A model generated the notes under the pieces. That model did no database searches and was not told the origin of the DNA. It saw only the letters and a program-made list of their open reading frames with translations. A program made the translations under genes and the position numbers. From Oceanicoccus sagamiensis (lineage in GTDB: Bacteria; Pseudomonadota; Gammaproteobacteria; Pseudomonadales; Dasaniaceae): a stretch of DNA of 64,000 bases. The stretch lies in the NCBI RefSeq assembly GCF_002117105.1, contig NZ_CP019343.1, positions 1,426,001-1,490,000 on the forward strand, written 5' to 3'. This document shows positions 28,489 to 37,378 of the stretch, one piece after another; position 1 is the stretch's first letter, and the number at the start of each line of letters is the position of its first letter.

Positions 28489-30799
28489 CTACCCAAACGA
28501 TGACTCCAGCTTAAATCCCTTCGGTGGCTCTTCGCCCAATAAATGCCTGACTACATACTCCCAGGAGCGCTGTATGGTATAGCTGCTGCAGCTGTGACCA
28601 AGATTAGGCAACAGCAACATATCAAAGGATTTATTCGCTTGTTGTAAGGCCTCGACCAAACGAAAACACATCGCCGGTGGTATCACATCTTCCAACATAC
28701 CATGAATCAATAGTAATTTGCCCTCTAGTCTGTCGGCAAAATCTGCTAATTCTGGGTAGCCTTCATCCTGGGTGCCAATAGAGGCAAAGAGTCGCGAGTC
28801 CAGTTGGGCGTTAATACTGACACCTACAGAGTAAAATTCTGGGTAGAGCAACAGCCCAGCTACAGCTGTAGGAATGCTGCAAAATTCAACAACTCCCACT
28901 CTCTGGAGATCAATATAACTATGGCGGGCCGCCAGTTGCTCGATGCCAGCAACACAGTCTTCTTTGTTAAAACGAAAACGCATGGGCTCCAAGGGTAAAA
29001 CAGGGTCTTGGTAGCTATTAAACGCCGTATCTCTGAGGCCTTCGTTGCCACGATTGAAGATCTGAACCGCAATAAAACCTAGTTCAGCGTAAGCCCATGG
29101 CGAAAGGTAATGCCAATTGCCTATAGTTGTTGTTGGTGAAAGACCCGACATTCGCGGCGTAGTTATAAGTACAGTCCAGTACCGGGTAAGAGCGGCCCGG
29201 GTCAAAATTTGACGGCCGATAGATAATGCCATAGATATCTGTTTCACCATCAGCAGCTTTGAGCATAACGGGTTCTGGCCAATGACAGTTTTCAGGCAAA
29301 CCTGACACATCCGCAGTCTCCAGGCTCTGCAGCTGATTGCCATCACGGTCCAGTAAAATACTCACGGGTACTTCATCAACTCGCGAACTGGTGGTCACCA
29401 CATACTTTCCGCTGGGCGATACCCCGGCAGCTTGTTGATATCGGTAAGTAATTCGGCTGCGCTGGTCGCAAACGATATATTCATGCTCTGTAGATATTAT
29501 TTCGGTCAGTTCTCCCGTGTCGATATTGACCCGGCAGATATCACAGTAGTAAGGGTTACGTTCAGGTACCCGGCCTGCAGTCTGGATATAAAGTGTCCGG
29601 CTGCTCGGGTCAAAATGCAGGGTGTTACGTACCTGCCAACGCCCCTGGGTGATGGCATTTTTCAAATGACCGGTTGTCAGGTCGTAAAGGTAAAGATGTG
29701 CATGGCCACTGCGTTCAGAGTACCAGATCAGTTCGCCAGTGCCTGGCAGGGGCATCATGGGCATATGGATATGGGTGATAGGTATCAGGTTAACGCTAAA
29801 GTCGGAGGTCTCTTTGATCAGCGGACGAGCGGTGCCGGTTTGACTGTCGGCTTGCAGCAGGTGGGCCGTTTTACCTCCCCGTTTTTGGTCGATCAGGTAG
29901 TAGTGGCGGCTGTCCTGGTCCCACCAGCCCCGGCGGCTAGTTAAGAAGCCAATATAAGGCGGGCGGCAAACGGGACAAGGGGGATGATCAAGCCATTGGG
30001 GCTCGCCAGTTTCTACTTTAATTGTAAGAAAACGGTAGGCCTCTACCTGATCATCGCCTGTAAAAGCCATACGACGATCCGGGCGAATGGTTTTAGGGCG
30101 CAGGCTACCATCAGCAGGAACATGCTCTACGATCAAGGGGGCAACCGGGACATTGCGGCTATCCAGCACCTGAGTAAGTACCTGAGTGGAATCGGGCGAC
30201 CAAAGCGCCTCCAGAGTGATGAGTTCCTGGCGGCCATAAACACTGGGCGTACTCGCATAACGATAAAAGGGGCCGCCATCTATGGTCAGTGGTGTTTCGG
30301 CACCTGTATCCAGATTTTTATGCCAAAGGTTGTGATCCCGGATATAAAGGGCCTGCCGGCCGTCCGGGGATCGCAACCACTGAGAGGGCAATGCCGACGT
30401 CGCTTCACAGAGTTGAGAAGCATAGGTGTAACACCATTGCTGGTCATAGGCGCTAAAACTCAGGCTGTCAGGCTGTGTAAAATCCAGATCAGTAATGGGT
30501 AATTGATCTGCAAGTATAGTTTCACCGCTGGCAGCTGATAAGGCTGTCGCCAGCAACTGATGATCGAAAGCTTCTTTATTAGAACCAGAAGCGGCATCCA
30601 CTAAGCGAAAAGTATGGCCATGACGAGATTCCCGTAAATACCAAAAGCTGTCACTCTGCCCAATCCAGTGAGGGTATAGCGTGGTGTTGAACGCGATATT
30701 TTTAGTGAAGACACCCTGCTCAATTTGTTGAGCTCGCTGGTAACGGGCAGCAATACTAGCTTCCGCGTCCAAGCAGTGGTCGGTGGCAACTGTTTTCAT
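28489..30799 (-). pseudogene. S9-family (DPP IV-like) peptidase, paralogue B, frameshifted
   Basis: The N-terminal frame (30799 to 29084, 571 residues, preceded by AAGGAC) covers the propeller and the start of the hydrolase domain. Near 29090-29110 one extra G (GGG for GG) moves the reading into a second frame that runs to 28489 (AYAELGFIAVQ to PPKGF). With one base removed it gives a full protein of about 770 residues. Even when repaired, two catalytic positions differ: the nucleophile elbow reads EFCSIP (Cys where Ser is expected), and the acid motif is HGMLED (Glu for Asp). The His (PNLGHSC) is kept. It may be a dead gene or a thiol-type variant. It follows an esterase stub and a truncated transporter. 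Confidence 0.85.
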
Positions 30800-30838
30800 A
30801 GTAGGTCCTTGTTATAACAGGTGACGGATAAAGAATAC

Positions 30839-31092
30839 TCAGGCGGACTTGCCGAGCTGGCGCGCAAAAAACTGTACGATCAGTTGATGCAATTCGCGAG
30901 CATCTGGCAGTGCCGGATTGTAGTGAAAAACATGATCCAGCCCTTCCCAGATATGCAGGTCTGCCTCTACACCCAGCCGGGTGAGTTGGCGGTGGGTCGC
31001 AACAACCGAGCTGAGGAGATAGTCACGGGTTGAGGAAATCAGCAGTGACGGCGGGAAGGCTGACATGGCGGTATCGGAGAGAGAGGGGGTGA
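30839..31092 (-). pseudogene. C-terminal stub of an HSL-family esterase
   Basis: The reading VTPSLSDTAMSAFPPSLLIS to ARQLGKSA matches the last 80 or so residues of the intact esterase at 41903-42931, including the catalytic Asp (SSTRD) and His (WEGLDHVFHY). The upstream three quarters are missing. The join to the transporter's C-terminus is out of frame, so a deletion fused the two genes. Confidence 0.85.
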
Positions 31093-32064
31093 CTCGGTAA
31101 TACCCACCCGCTCAACCAGAATCACAACCAACAATGACAAAAGTGCAGGAACTATAGACATGCAAATAACCAGAGCCCAAAAGGCTTGTTCACCCTGCTC
31201 GGCTAGCGCAGGGTCAAAACCCATAAGACCGGCCAGCGCTATCGACAGAGAGATACCAATAGCCAAGGCTGTTTTCCCCGCCAGGGATTGCAAGGAAAAA
31301 CACATTGCAGAGCGATCCACCCCGGTTTTCAAGGTGCCATAATCCGCCACATCCGATAGCAGTGAGAAAATCGCTACATTGCCAATCGCGCTGGAGAATG
31401 ACCAGATAATATTAAACAGGGCAAACAGGACTAGTGTTGCGGCGTTATTTAATAACACCAATGACAGGCTGGCGAAGGCTGCTAGCGACAAAATACCCCA
31501 GATTTTTATGGCCCGCAGCTTGCCTACAGCAGCAATTACTCGCATCGCAGGCTTAATGGCTAGAGCCGCTACCACAAGATGGAACAACAAAAAATGCACG
31601 TAATATTGGCCCTGACCCAAGTAGGCATCCATCATCATAAATTTCAAACCGATATAAAAAGCGCCGGCGACACTATTAAGCACCATGACCCCAACAAACC
31701 AGACAAGCGGTATGTTATGCCTTAACGCCAACAGACTTTTATAGGGATTCTCTGCTGCCTCAGTTTTAGGTATACCTTGCTGTTCACTGGCCGGCACATA
31801 ACGCATTAAACAATACAAGGTTGGCAGCACTAACACCGCAGCCACTACCACCAAATAACGCATGGTTTCTGGTGTCACTTTAGTACCCTCACTAAAAGGC
31901 AATATCGGAACCAGGGCAAATAAAATCATCCCGCCATAGCCAGCATAATTTCGAAAGCCATATACGGTATTTTTTTGCTCAGACACAGAGGTAATCTCTC
32001 CGCCCCAGGTTAAATGAGGAATATTGAATAACGTTATGGCCAGATAAAACAATAAATACCACAC
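31039..32064 (-). pseudogene. GPH-family (MFS) transporter, truncated at both ends
   Basis: This is homologous throughout to the intact transporter at 44159-45586, but the first 115 or so residues (three helices) are absent. Homology begins at WYLLFYLAITLF, just after copy 2 of a 27-bp repeat. The remaining helices and the LLSDVADYGTLKTGVDRSA loop are well kept. After GITE the frame runs into esterase sequence (SPPLSPIPPCQPSRRHC). Without helices 1-3 it should not transport. GPH carriers move sugars or glycosides with cations, and this subgroup's substrate is unknown. Confidence 0.83.
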
Positions 32065-32071
32065 CAGAAAA

Positions 32072-32098
32072 CAAGCCTATAAATATTGCCAACCCAAT
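32072..32098. repeat. 27-bp direct repeat, copy 2
   Basis: Exact copy of 23549-23575. It sits at the 5' breakpoint of the truncated GPH transporter, so it marks a recombination or insertion junction. Confidence 0.8.
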
Positions 32099-32348
32099 AG
32101 CACTTAAGTATGTTTATCGAGTAGACAATATTTCTGGTTCGAATAGCCGTGGCTATGTGGTAGATCGCTGACAAGCCTTGTGCTATCAGGGCTATAGGGA
32201 GACTGCTGCTTTAAACTAGTAGAGATGGATAGAGGGTGCGCTTTAATAGGCCACCACTCCAGCGCGAAGTAAAAAGTTGAGTGTTTTTTACTACCGCCCT
32301 TTTATCTTCGCTTGGAACACATCTATTATCCCAAGCTTGTCTTTGGCC

Positions 32349-32408
32349 TTAAAAGTCGCAACTCCAATTGATACCGACGGTGCGGAGGGGGGGCGGCAAC
32401 GATTTTCC
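32349..32408 (-). pseudogene. C-terminal remnant of a TonB-dependent receptor
   Basis: A minus-strand frame ends LPPPLRTVGINWSCDF and stop at 32349, resembling the last barrel strand of receptors (compare RPRTLGINMRYNF at 7834). Upstream of it the frame closes at once. The rest of 32100-32500 holds no recognised gene. It suggests that a fifth receptor module once lay here. Confidence 0.45.
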
Positions 32409-32501
32409 TAGCCGACATCAAACCCTGCAGGTTGTTGGGCTTAAAGCAGTATTTAATCAAGTTTGCATTATTCAGAAAGTTTTACCCTTGTCAGTAATGG
32501 C

Positions 32502-34613
32502 CTATCTCAGACAGCGACCCTGTTCAGCCAAGCGCAAAAGCTTATCGTATTTTTTGTTCACCTTTAACACCCGCTGTTGCAATTGCTGTTTATTGCCAGG
32601 CCAGTATTGTTGTTGCGGCGCCAATGAACCATATGCACCATGCTGCTCATCCTTATGCTCGACAGCCAAATAAGATGCCAACCGGGACTTTTGCTGTGCT
32701 ACAAGGTTGGGCACCAGCGATGGCTGACAATGACCGCTACCATTAACACTGATATAAACCGGAGCGCTGACGGCAACGACCTCTACAGCCAAGCCTTGCT
32801 TTTTCCCCGCCGCCTTAATCACAAACCAACTACCTTCCCCGGCGGTAAGTTGATGGTTTAACACCAGAAATGAACTATCCCCGCCAGAACGAACCGTCTT
32901 GATCAGTTGCCCACCCTGATAGAGCTCCAGACGATCTAATCGATCAATATCAGGGTTTAATGCCGCGCTTGCCGCGATGTTAATATTTTCACCGCGATTA
33001 AGCTTCACCGTATCCCCCATCATATAGCCGTTGATATTCAGGTTTAGCATGGGCCCGTTAGTGACATAGGTATGGCCGGCTTTTAAACCATCAAACCAGG
33101 CCTTTACCGAAAATGGCCCAGCAAGTTTTACATAGCTACGGACATCACCCATAGCACCGGGGGCCAGTGGCGCATAATCAGTGCCTGCAGCTGGCGATAA
33201 TCTATAACCCAAATTTAAAAAATCAAACCAGATACCCAAGTCCAGTTTGGCAAATTGCAAGACTTCTACTAAATCCACCAACCCATAAGGTACGTCCAAT
33301 GCCAAACCAAAACGCGCACCATAGTTAAACTTTTCACGTACATGGGCATAGCCCGTCAAACCGCCCTGTTGATGGGTTGCTTTAAATATCTCATGGTATA
33401 AATGATAGCGGACCGGATCATAATCAGATTCCAGAATATTTAATTGGAGGGTATGACCGCGACTGCTACGAGGCCCCTCTCTACCCGGCAGTAGATAATA
33501 AGAACCCTTGCCATAATGGGCAGCCTCTCCCCAATTATACTGATAATAATCGGTGTGCCCGATGCTATCCATTTGTAAAAGATTGGCGACATGAAGATCT
33601 TCGGCCTGAGTTTGCAAAAGAATTATGCGCTCTTGTTCCGAGTTGCCACGGCCATAGTGAATATGAACATCGCCAGAATACCAACCTTCTTCTGGTTTAT
33701 CTGCCCAGCGAGACAGTGGCACCTCAAGACGGGTTTCACTATCCGCTTTAATATCAAAGGACCGTCTGGCAAATTGATACTCCAGCCCGCGGGCGATAAC
33801 CAGTTCGTATTGCCCAACCGGCAAACGGGCCTGATAGTGGCCATCTATATAAAAAGCATGGCGGTTAGTATGAGGCCATCCCAGCCCCGTAAACTCAGGC
33901 AAAGTCACGACACGTGAACTAATGGAGTGATAACTTAACGGGATAGCTTCAACTGATGGGAGCGGCATACTGCCGACTTTATCATAGATACCAATGCGAG
34001 CAGGCGCTGGATTCCCATTATGCATTACGGTTAAATCTAGTTGGCCATAGTGCTTAGGTTGAGAAGTCTTGTTGCTGCGAGTAAGTTTAATATCGCAAAT
34101 AGTCACTTCAGATTCAAAGATATGCTGGCCAGCAACTTGAGCTCTAATCGCAAAATCTCCACTATGGTTATGCATGATAATGGAACGACCTGAAAAGCGG
34201 GCGCGCTCTAACGTAAAGCTATGCCGGTACCAACGCTCAGTTTTTAGCTGGGATAGGTCAATCGTTTCTGCCCCTAGCACTGTACCGTTTTTATCGTAGT
34301 TTAAGTGGAGGCTATCGGGTTTGTTTTTTAGATCAAACTCCATTTCTACGATCACGGTTTCATCTATATTGAATGCATAGCTATCACGAACATCAAAATT
34401 CAAAAAGGCACCTTGCAGGCAGCTCTTACCGTTTATAGTTTTAACTTTAGGGTGATCAGCTGCCGATAAATACGGGGAGGTTGAGTACACTTGGGCAATT
34501 TTATCAGTATGCCAAGCTAGATTGTGGCGACTGATAAAGTTTGTTCCATGGGCCAGAAGCACTATACTATGTAGACTCAACGTCAGGAAAATCACCAAGG
34601 TAATAGGTTTCAT
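32502..34613 (-). CDS. CehA/McbA-like metallohydrolase (PHP-type domain), secreted
   Basis: This protein is about 703 residues from the ATG at 34613, chosen over a TTG at 34649 because it opens a clean signal peptide (MKPITLVIFLTLSLHSIVLL). A beta-rich N-terminal region precedes a metal-dependent hydrolase domain. That domain has GDVHIHYGRG, a DSIGHTDYYQ segment, TGYAHVRE and a late GTDYAPL, all with metal-ligand-type His and Asp. CehA and McbA are known for hydrolysing carbaryl-type esters/amides, and the natural substrates of most relatives are unknown. It carries a strong island promoter and sits between the decayed cassette and S9-D. Confidence 0.75.
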   Translation of the reverse strand: MKPITLVIFLTLSLHSIVLLAHGTNFISRHNLAWHTDKIAQVYSTSPYLSAADHPKVKTINGKSCLQGAFLNFDVRDSYAFNIDETVIVEMEFDLKNKPDSLHLNYDKNGTVLGAETIDLSQLKTERWYRHSFTLERARFSGRSIIMHNHSGDFAIRAQVAGQHIFESEVTICDIKLTRSNKTSQPKHYGQLDLTVMHNGNPAPARIGIYDKVGSMPLPSVEAIPLSYHSISSRVVTLPEFTGLGWPHTNRHAFYIDGHYQARLPVGQYELVIARGLEYQFARRSFDIKADSETRLEVPLSRWADKPEEGWYSGDVHIHYGRGNSEQERIILLQTQAEDLHVANLLQMDSIGHTDYYQYNWGEAAHYGKGSYYLLPGREGPRSSRGHTLQLNILESDYDPVRYHLYHEIFKATHQQGGLTGYAHVREKFNYGARFGLALDVPYGLVDLVEVLQFAKLDLGIWFDFLNLGYRLSPAAGTDYAPLAPGAMGDVRSYVKLAGPFSVKAWFDGLKAGHTYVTNGPMLNLNINGYMMGDTVKLNRGENINIAASAALNPDIDRLDRLELYQGGQLIKTVRSGGDSSFLVLNHQLTAGEGSWFVIKAAGKKQGLAVEVVAVSAPVYISVNGSGHCQPSLVPNLVAQQKSRLASYLAVEHKDEQHGAYGSLAPQQQYWPGNKQQLQQRVLKVNKKYDKLLRLAEQGRCLR

Positions 34614-34671
34614 AAAGACTCTTAGACGCTCGCAGAAAATGGCTTTCAAAAAAAACCGTGCGTATAAGCAC

Positions 34672-34700
34672 TAAGATACCCAAGGGGGGAAAAACCCCAC
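34672..34700 (-). promoter_or_regulatory. Island-type promoter of the metallohydrolase
   Basis: On the minus strand: GTGGGGTTTTT (34700-34690), 11 bp, TATCTTA (34678-34672). One of the best copies of the motif. Confidence 0.7.
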
Positions 34701-34746
34701 CCCTGAGTTAAAATAATAGCAGACGAGTAAAGATAAAGGACATGCC

Positions 34747-37119
34747 CTAGCCATCGACAGTAAGCCCTGTCCCATCAATCGGAGAGTCTAATGTAAACTC
34801 CTTGGGCGGCTCGACTCCCTGGAGGTGACGCACCAGAAAATCCCAGCTGCGTCTTAATACATAGCCCGACCAGGTATGACCAAGGTTAGGTAATAACAGC
34901 ATATCAAAGTCTTTGTTGGCCTTTTGCAACGCCTCGACCAAACGCAGCATCCCCGCTACAGGAAATACACCATCCAACATACCATGGCTAAGCAGAAGTT
35001 TTCCTTTGAAGTTTTCGACCTGATATTCAGCCTGTCTTGAGTCTTCACCAGCAGGCAGCTTACCGTCAAACTGATTGGTCCATTGTGCACGAGCCAATCG
35101 GGCGTCGGGAATAGCGTGAGCCACCGCAACTTTGAAAAAATCCGCATGGTTTAGCAAACCATAAACGGGGCCCACAGAGCTACTGATACCTGCCAAGCCA
35201 ACCCGCTCTATATCCATGTATGAATAACGCTCAGCCAACTGCCGAATGCCCGCAATATGGTCAGGGAGGTAACTGCTGTTAGCAGACCAGCCGTAACTGT
35301 AGTCATGAAATTTTTTCTCCCGTAGGGCTGTACCCCTGCCATCGATAACCACAACAATAAACCCCAGTTCAGCATAGGAGGCCGCCATCAGGTATGTGAT
35401 TCCACCAAAGCCGTTATTGGTAAAGGAGCCTTTAGCCACCCAAGGCATTTCCGGCAAGCTATCAATAAAGTCGATAACAGGATAAGACTGATCCGGCGAA
35501 AAATCAGAGGGCCTGAACACAAGGCCATAAAGATCTGTTTCTCCGTCCTCGCCAATCAGCTTGACCGGCTCCGGCCACTGCCACCCTGCTGGCAAGCCTG
35601 ACACATCCGCCACCTCCAGGGTCATTTGCTCCCTGCCCTGCCGGTCCAACAACAGGGACTCCGGCACCTGATCAGCTCGGGATCGAGTAGTCACGATATA
35701 GCTGCCACAAGGGGATACACCCTGAACATCAGGGCCGCTGCCCGGTATGACTGACTGGGGACCCAGCACAACATACTCTAGGTCAGCCGCTGCGACAGTC
35801 GTCAGCTTTCCGGTATCAATATTGACCCGTGCAATATCCTGATAATAGGGGTCACGTTCTTCCACATGCTGTCCATCGGGCAACGCCTTACGTCCTCCGG
35901 TCTGAATCCAGAGCTCACGCCGCTCTTCATCATAGTGCAACAGCTCACGAACTAACCACTCACCCTGCGTAATCGGTTGTTTTAATTCACCAGTTTCAAG
36001 GTCATAAAGATACAGGTGAGCCCAACCGCTGCGCTCAGAATACCAGATCAGTTCATTACTGGCAGGCAAAGGCCAGAATCGGGGGGGATCAATTACTGGC
36101 AAGCTCAACCGAAAGTAAGTATCAACGGTTTCTTCAAACAGAACCTGAGTCCTACCTGTCTCGGTATCCCAACTAACCAAACGGGCCGCTCTGGAACCCT
36201 GAGTCAGATCTATAAAATAGGCCTGGCTGGCATCTTCGGACCACCAGGCTAGCTTCTCAGGATTAAAAAAACCGTTTAACAATCGAGTGAGACTTAAAGG
36301 CGAGTAGTCCGCAGGAGTAATCCTGCCACTCGGAATATGGAGGCTGAACAAACGGTAGCCTGGCTGGATCTCATCATTGTGAAGGGGCATTTTATGATGG
36401 CAAACAAAGGGGCGAATACCGCCATCAGTAGGCACATGGTGAACATAGGGCATGGTTTGCACCCCGCTAGTATCTAGCCTGACGGTTAACAAGGTCTGGC
36501 TATCGGGGGACCACAGCACCTGAACCTCGTAATTGGCAGGGGTAAAAGCGATACGCGGTGTTGGGTTGGCGCCATAGGCAAAATCGGCTTCGCCATCTTC
36601 GGTTAAAGGTCGCTCGGAACCGTTGCCCATATCGTTTAGCCAAAGATTATGATCACGGATAAACACCGCTTGCAGACCGTCTGGCGAAATCTTGGCTCCC
36701 GGAGGCAACCCCGGTTTAGTCCGTTTTATACACCGGTGATTACCCGGGCTGTATTGCCAGTGTTGGCCCAGCGCTGAGAACTGCAGCCGTCTGGGTGAAC
36801 TTTCTATTTTCAGCTCCTCCAAAACCAGTGCGGCTGCATCCACCGTTTCACCACTGCTTTTTGCCAAGGCAGCGGCTAATGCTTCATGATCAAAGGCCAG
36901 AGTATTGCTGGAGGTTTCGGCATTGACCCAGCGAAACTCCTTAGCAGTTGCGGTCTGCCGCTCATACCAAAAACAAGCGGTACCGGCAATCCAGTGAGGC
37001 GCAATCGTTGTATTGCGCGCGACACGGCTTGAAAAGATACCTGCATCCAGTGAACGAGCGCGCTGATAACGCTTGGCTACCACATCTGGGTCAATAAGGC
37101 AGGATGGTTTATTCATCAT
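34747..37119 (-). CDS. S9-family (DPP IV-like) peptidase, paralogue D
   Basis: This is an intact 790-residue paralogue with an N-terminal propeller domain and a C-terminal hydrolase domain. The nucleophile elbow reads AGISSSVG, so Ser occupies the expected position although the following Gly is replaced. Catalytic Asp (HGMLDG) and His (PNLGHTW) are present. With S9-A it is one of the two members most likely to be active. No signal peptide is visible. A weak, badly spaced promoter-like stretch (GGGGTTAC to TGTCTTA) lies at about 37190-37220. It is probably monocistronic and precedes the promoter of the metallohydrolase. Confidence 0.88.
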   Translation of the reverse strand: MMNKPSCLIDPDVVAKRYQRARSLDAGIFSSRVARNTTIAPHWIAGTACFWYERQTATAKEFRWVNAETSSNTLAFDHEALAAALAKSSGETVDAAALVLEELKIESSPRRLQFSALGQHWQYSPGNHRCIKRTKPGLPPGAKISPDGLQAVFIRDHNLWLNDMGNGSERPLTEDGEADFAYGANPTPRIAFTPANYEVQVLWSPDSQTLLTVRLDTSGVQTMPYVHHVPTDGGIRPFVCHHKMPLHNDEIQPGYRLFSLHIPSGRITPADYSPLSLTRLLNGFFNPEKLAWWSEDASQAYFIDLTQGSRAARLVSWDTETGRTQVLFEETVDTYFRLSLPVIDPPRFWPLPASNELIWYSERSGWAHLYLYDLETGELKQPITQGEWLVRELLHYDEERRELWIQTGGRKALPDGQHVEERDPYYQDIARVNIDTGKLTTVAAADLEYVVLGPQSVIPGSGPDVQGVSPCGSYIVTTRSRADQVPESLLLDRQGREQMTLEVADVSGLPAGWQWPEPVKLIGEDGETDLYGLVFRPSDFSPDQSYPVIDFIDSLPEMPWVAKGSFTNNGFGGITYLMAASYAELGFIVVVIDGRGTALREKKFHDYSYGWSANSSYLPDHIAGIRQLAERYSYMDIERVGLAGISSSVGPVYGLLNHADFFKVAVAHAIPDARLARAQWTNQFDGKLPAGEDSRQAEYQVENFKGKLLLSHGMLDGVFPVAGMLRLVEALQKANKDFDMLLLPNLGHTWSGYVLRRSWDFLVRHLQGVEPPKEFTLDSPIDGTGLTVDG

Positions 37120-37378
37120 TGATTACTCATAGGTTGTTAGCCAAAGGGGTTACATCACTTCAGGCCTGAAGGTGTACTGTAGTACTCACAGCATAAGACA
37201 ACAGCCCCTGTAACCCCTGTTTCATAACCAAAACCGGACTGCTTTTGCGGCTCGAAGATCAGTTCATACTGCCCACCACACTGACGGGCTTATGCATCTG
37301 GCAACCTGATCAGCCACCCTCGACACCACAGGCGGCCAACTCGGCTGTATTTTTAAAAGCACTAATAGTGAATTTTAA

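Noticed and set aside
37352-37376. Terminator after receptor 3
   Set aside because: The hairpin around CACTATTAGTG is short and AT-rich, too weak to list as a feature.
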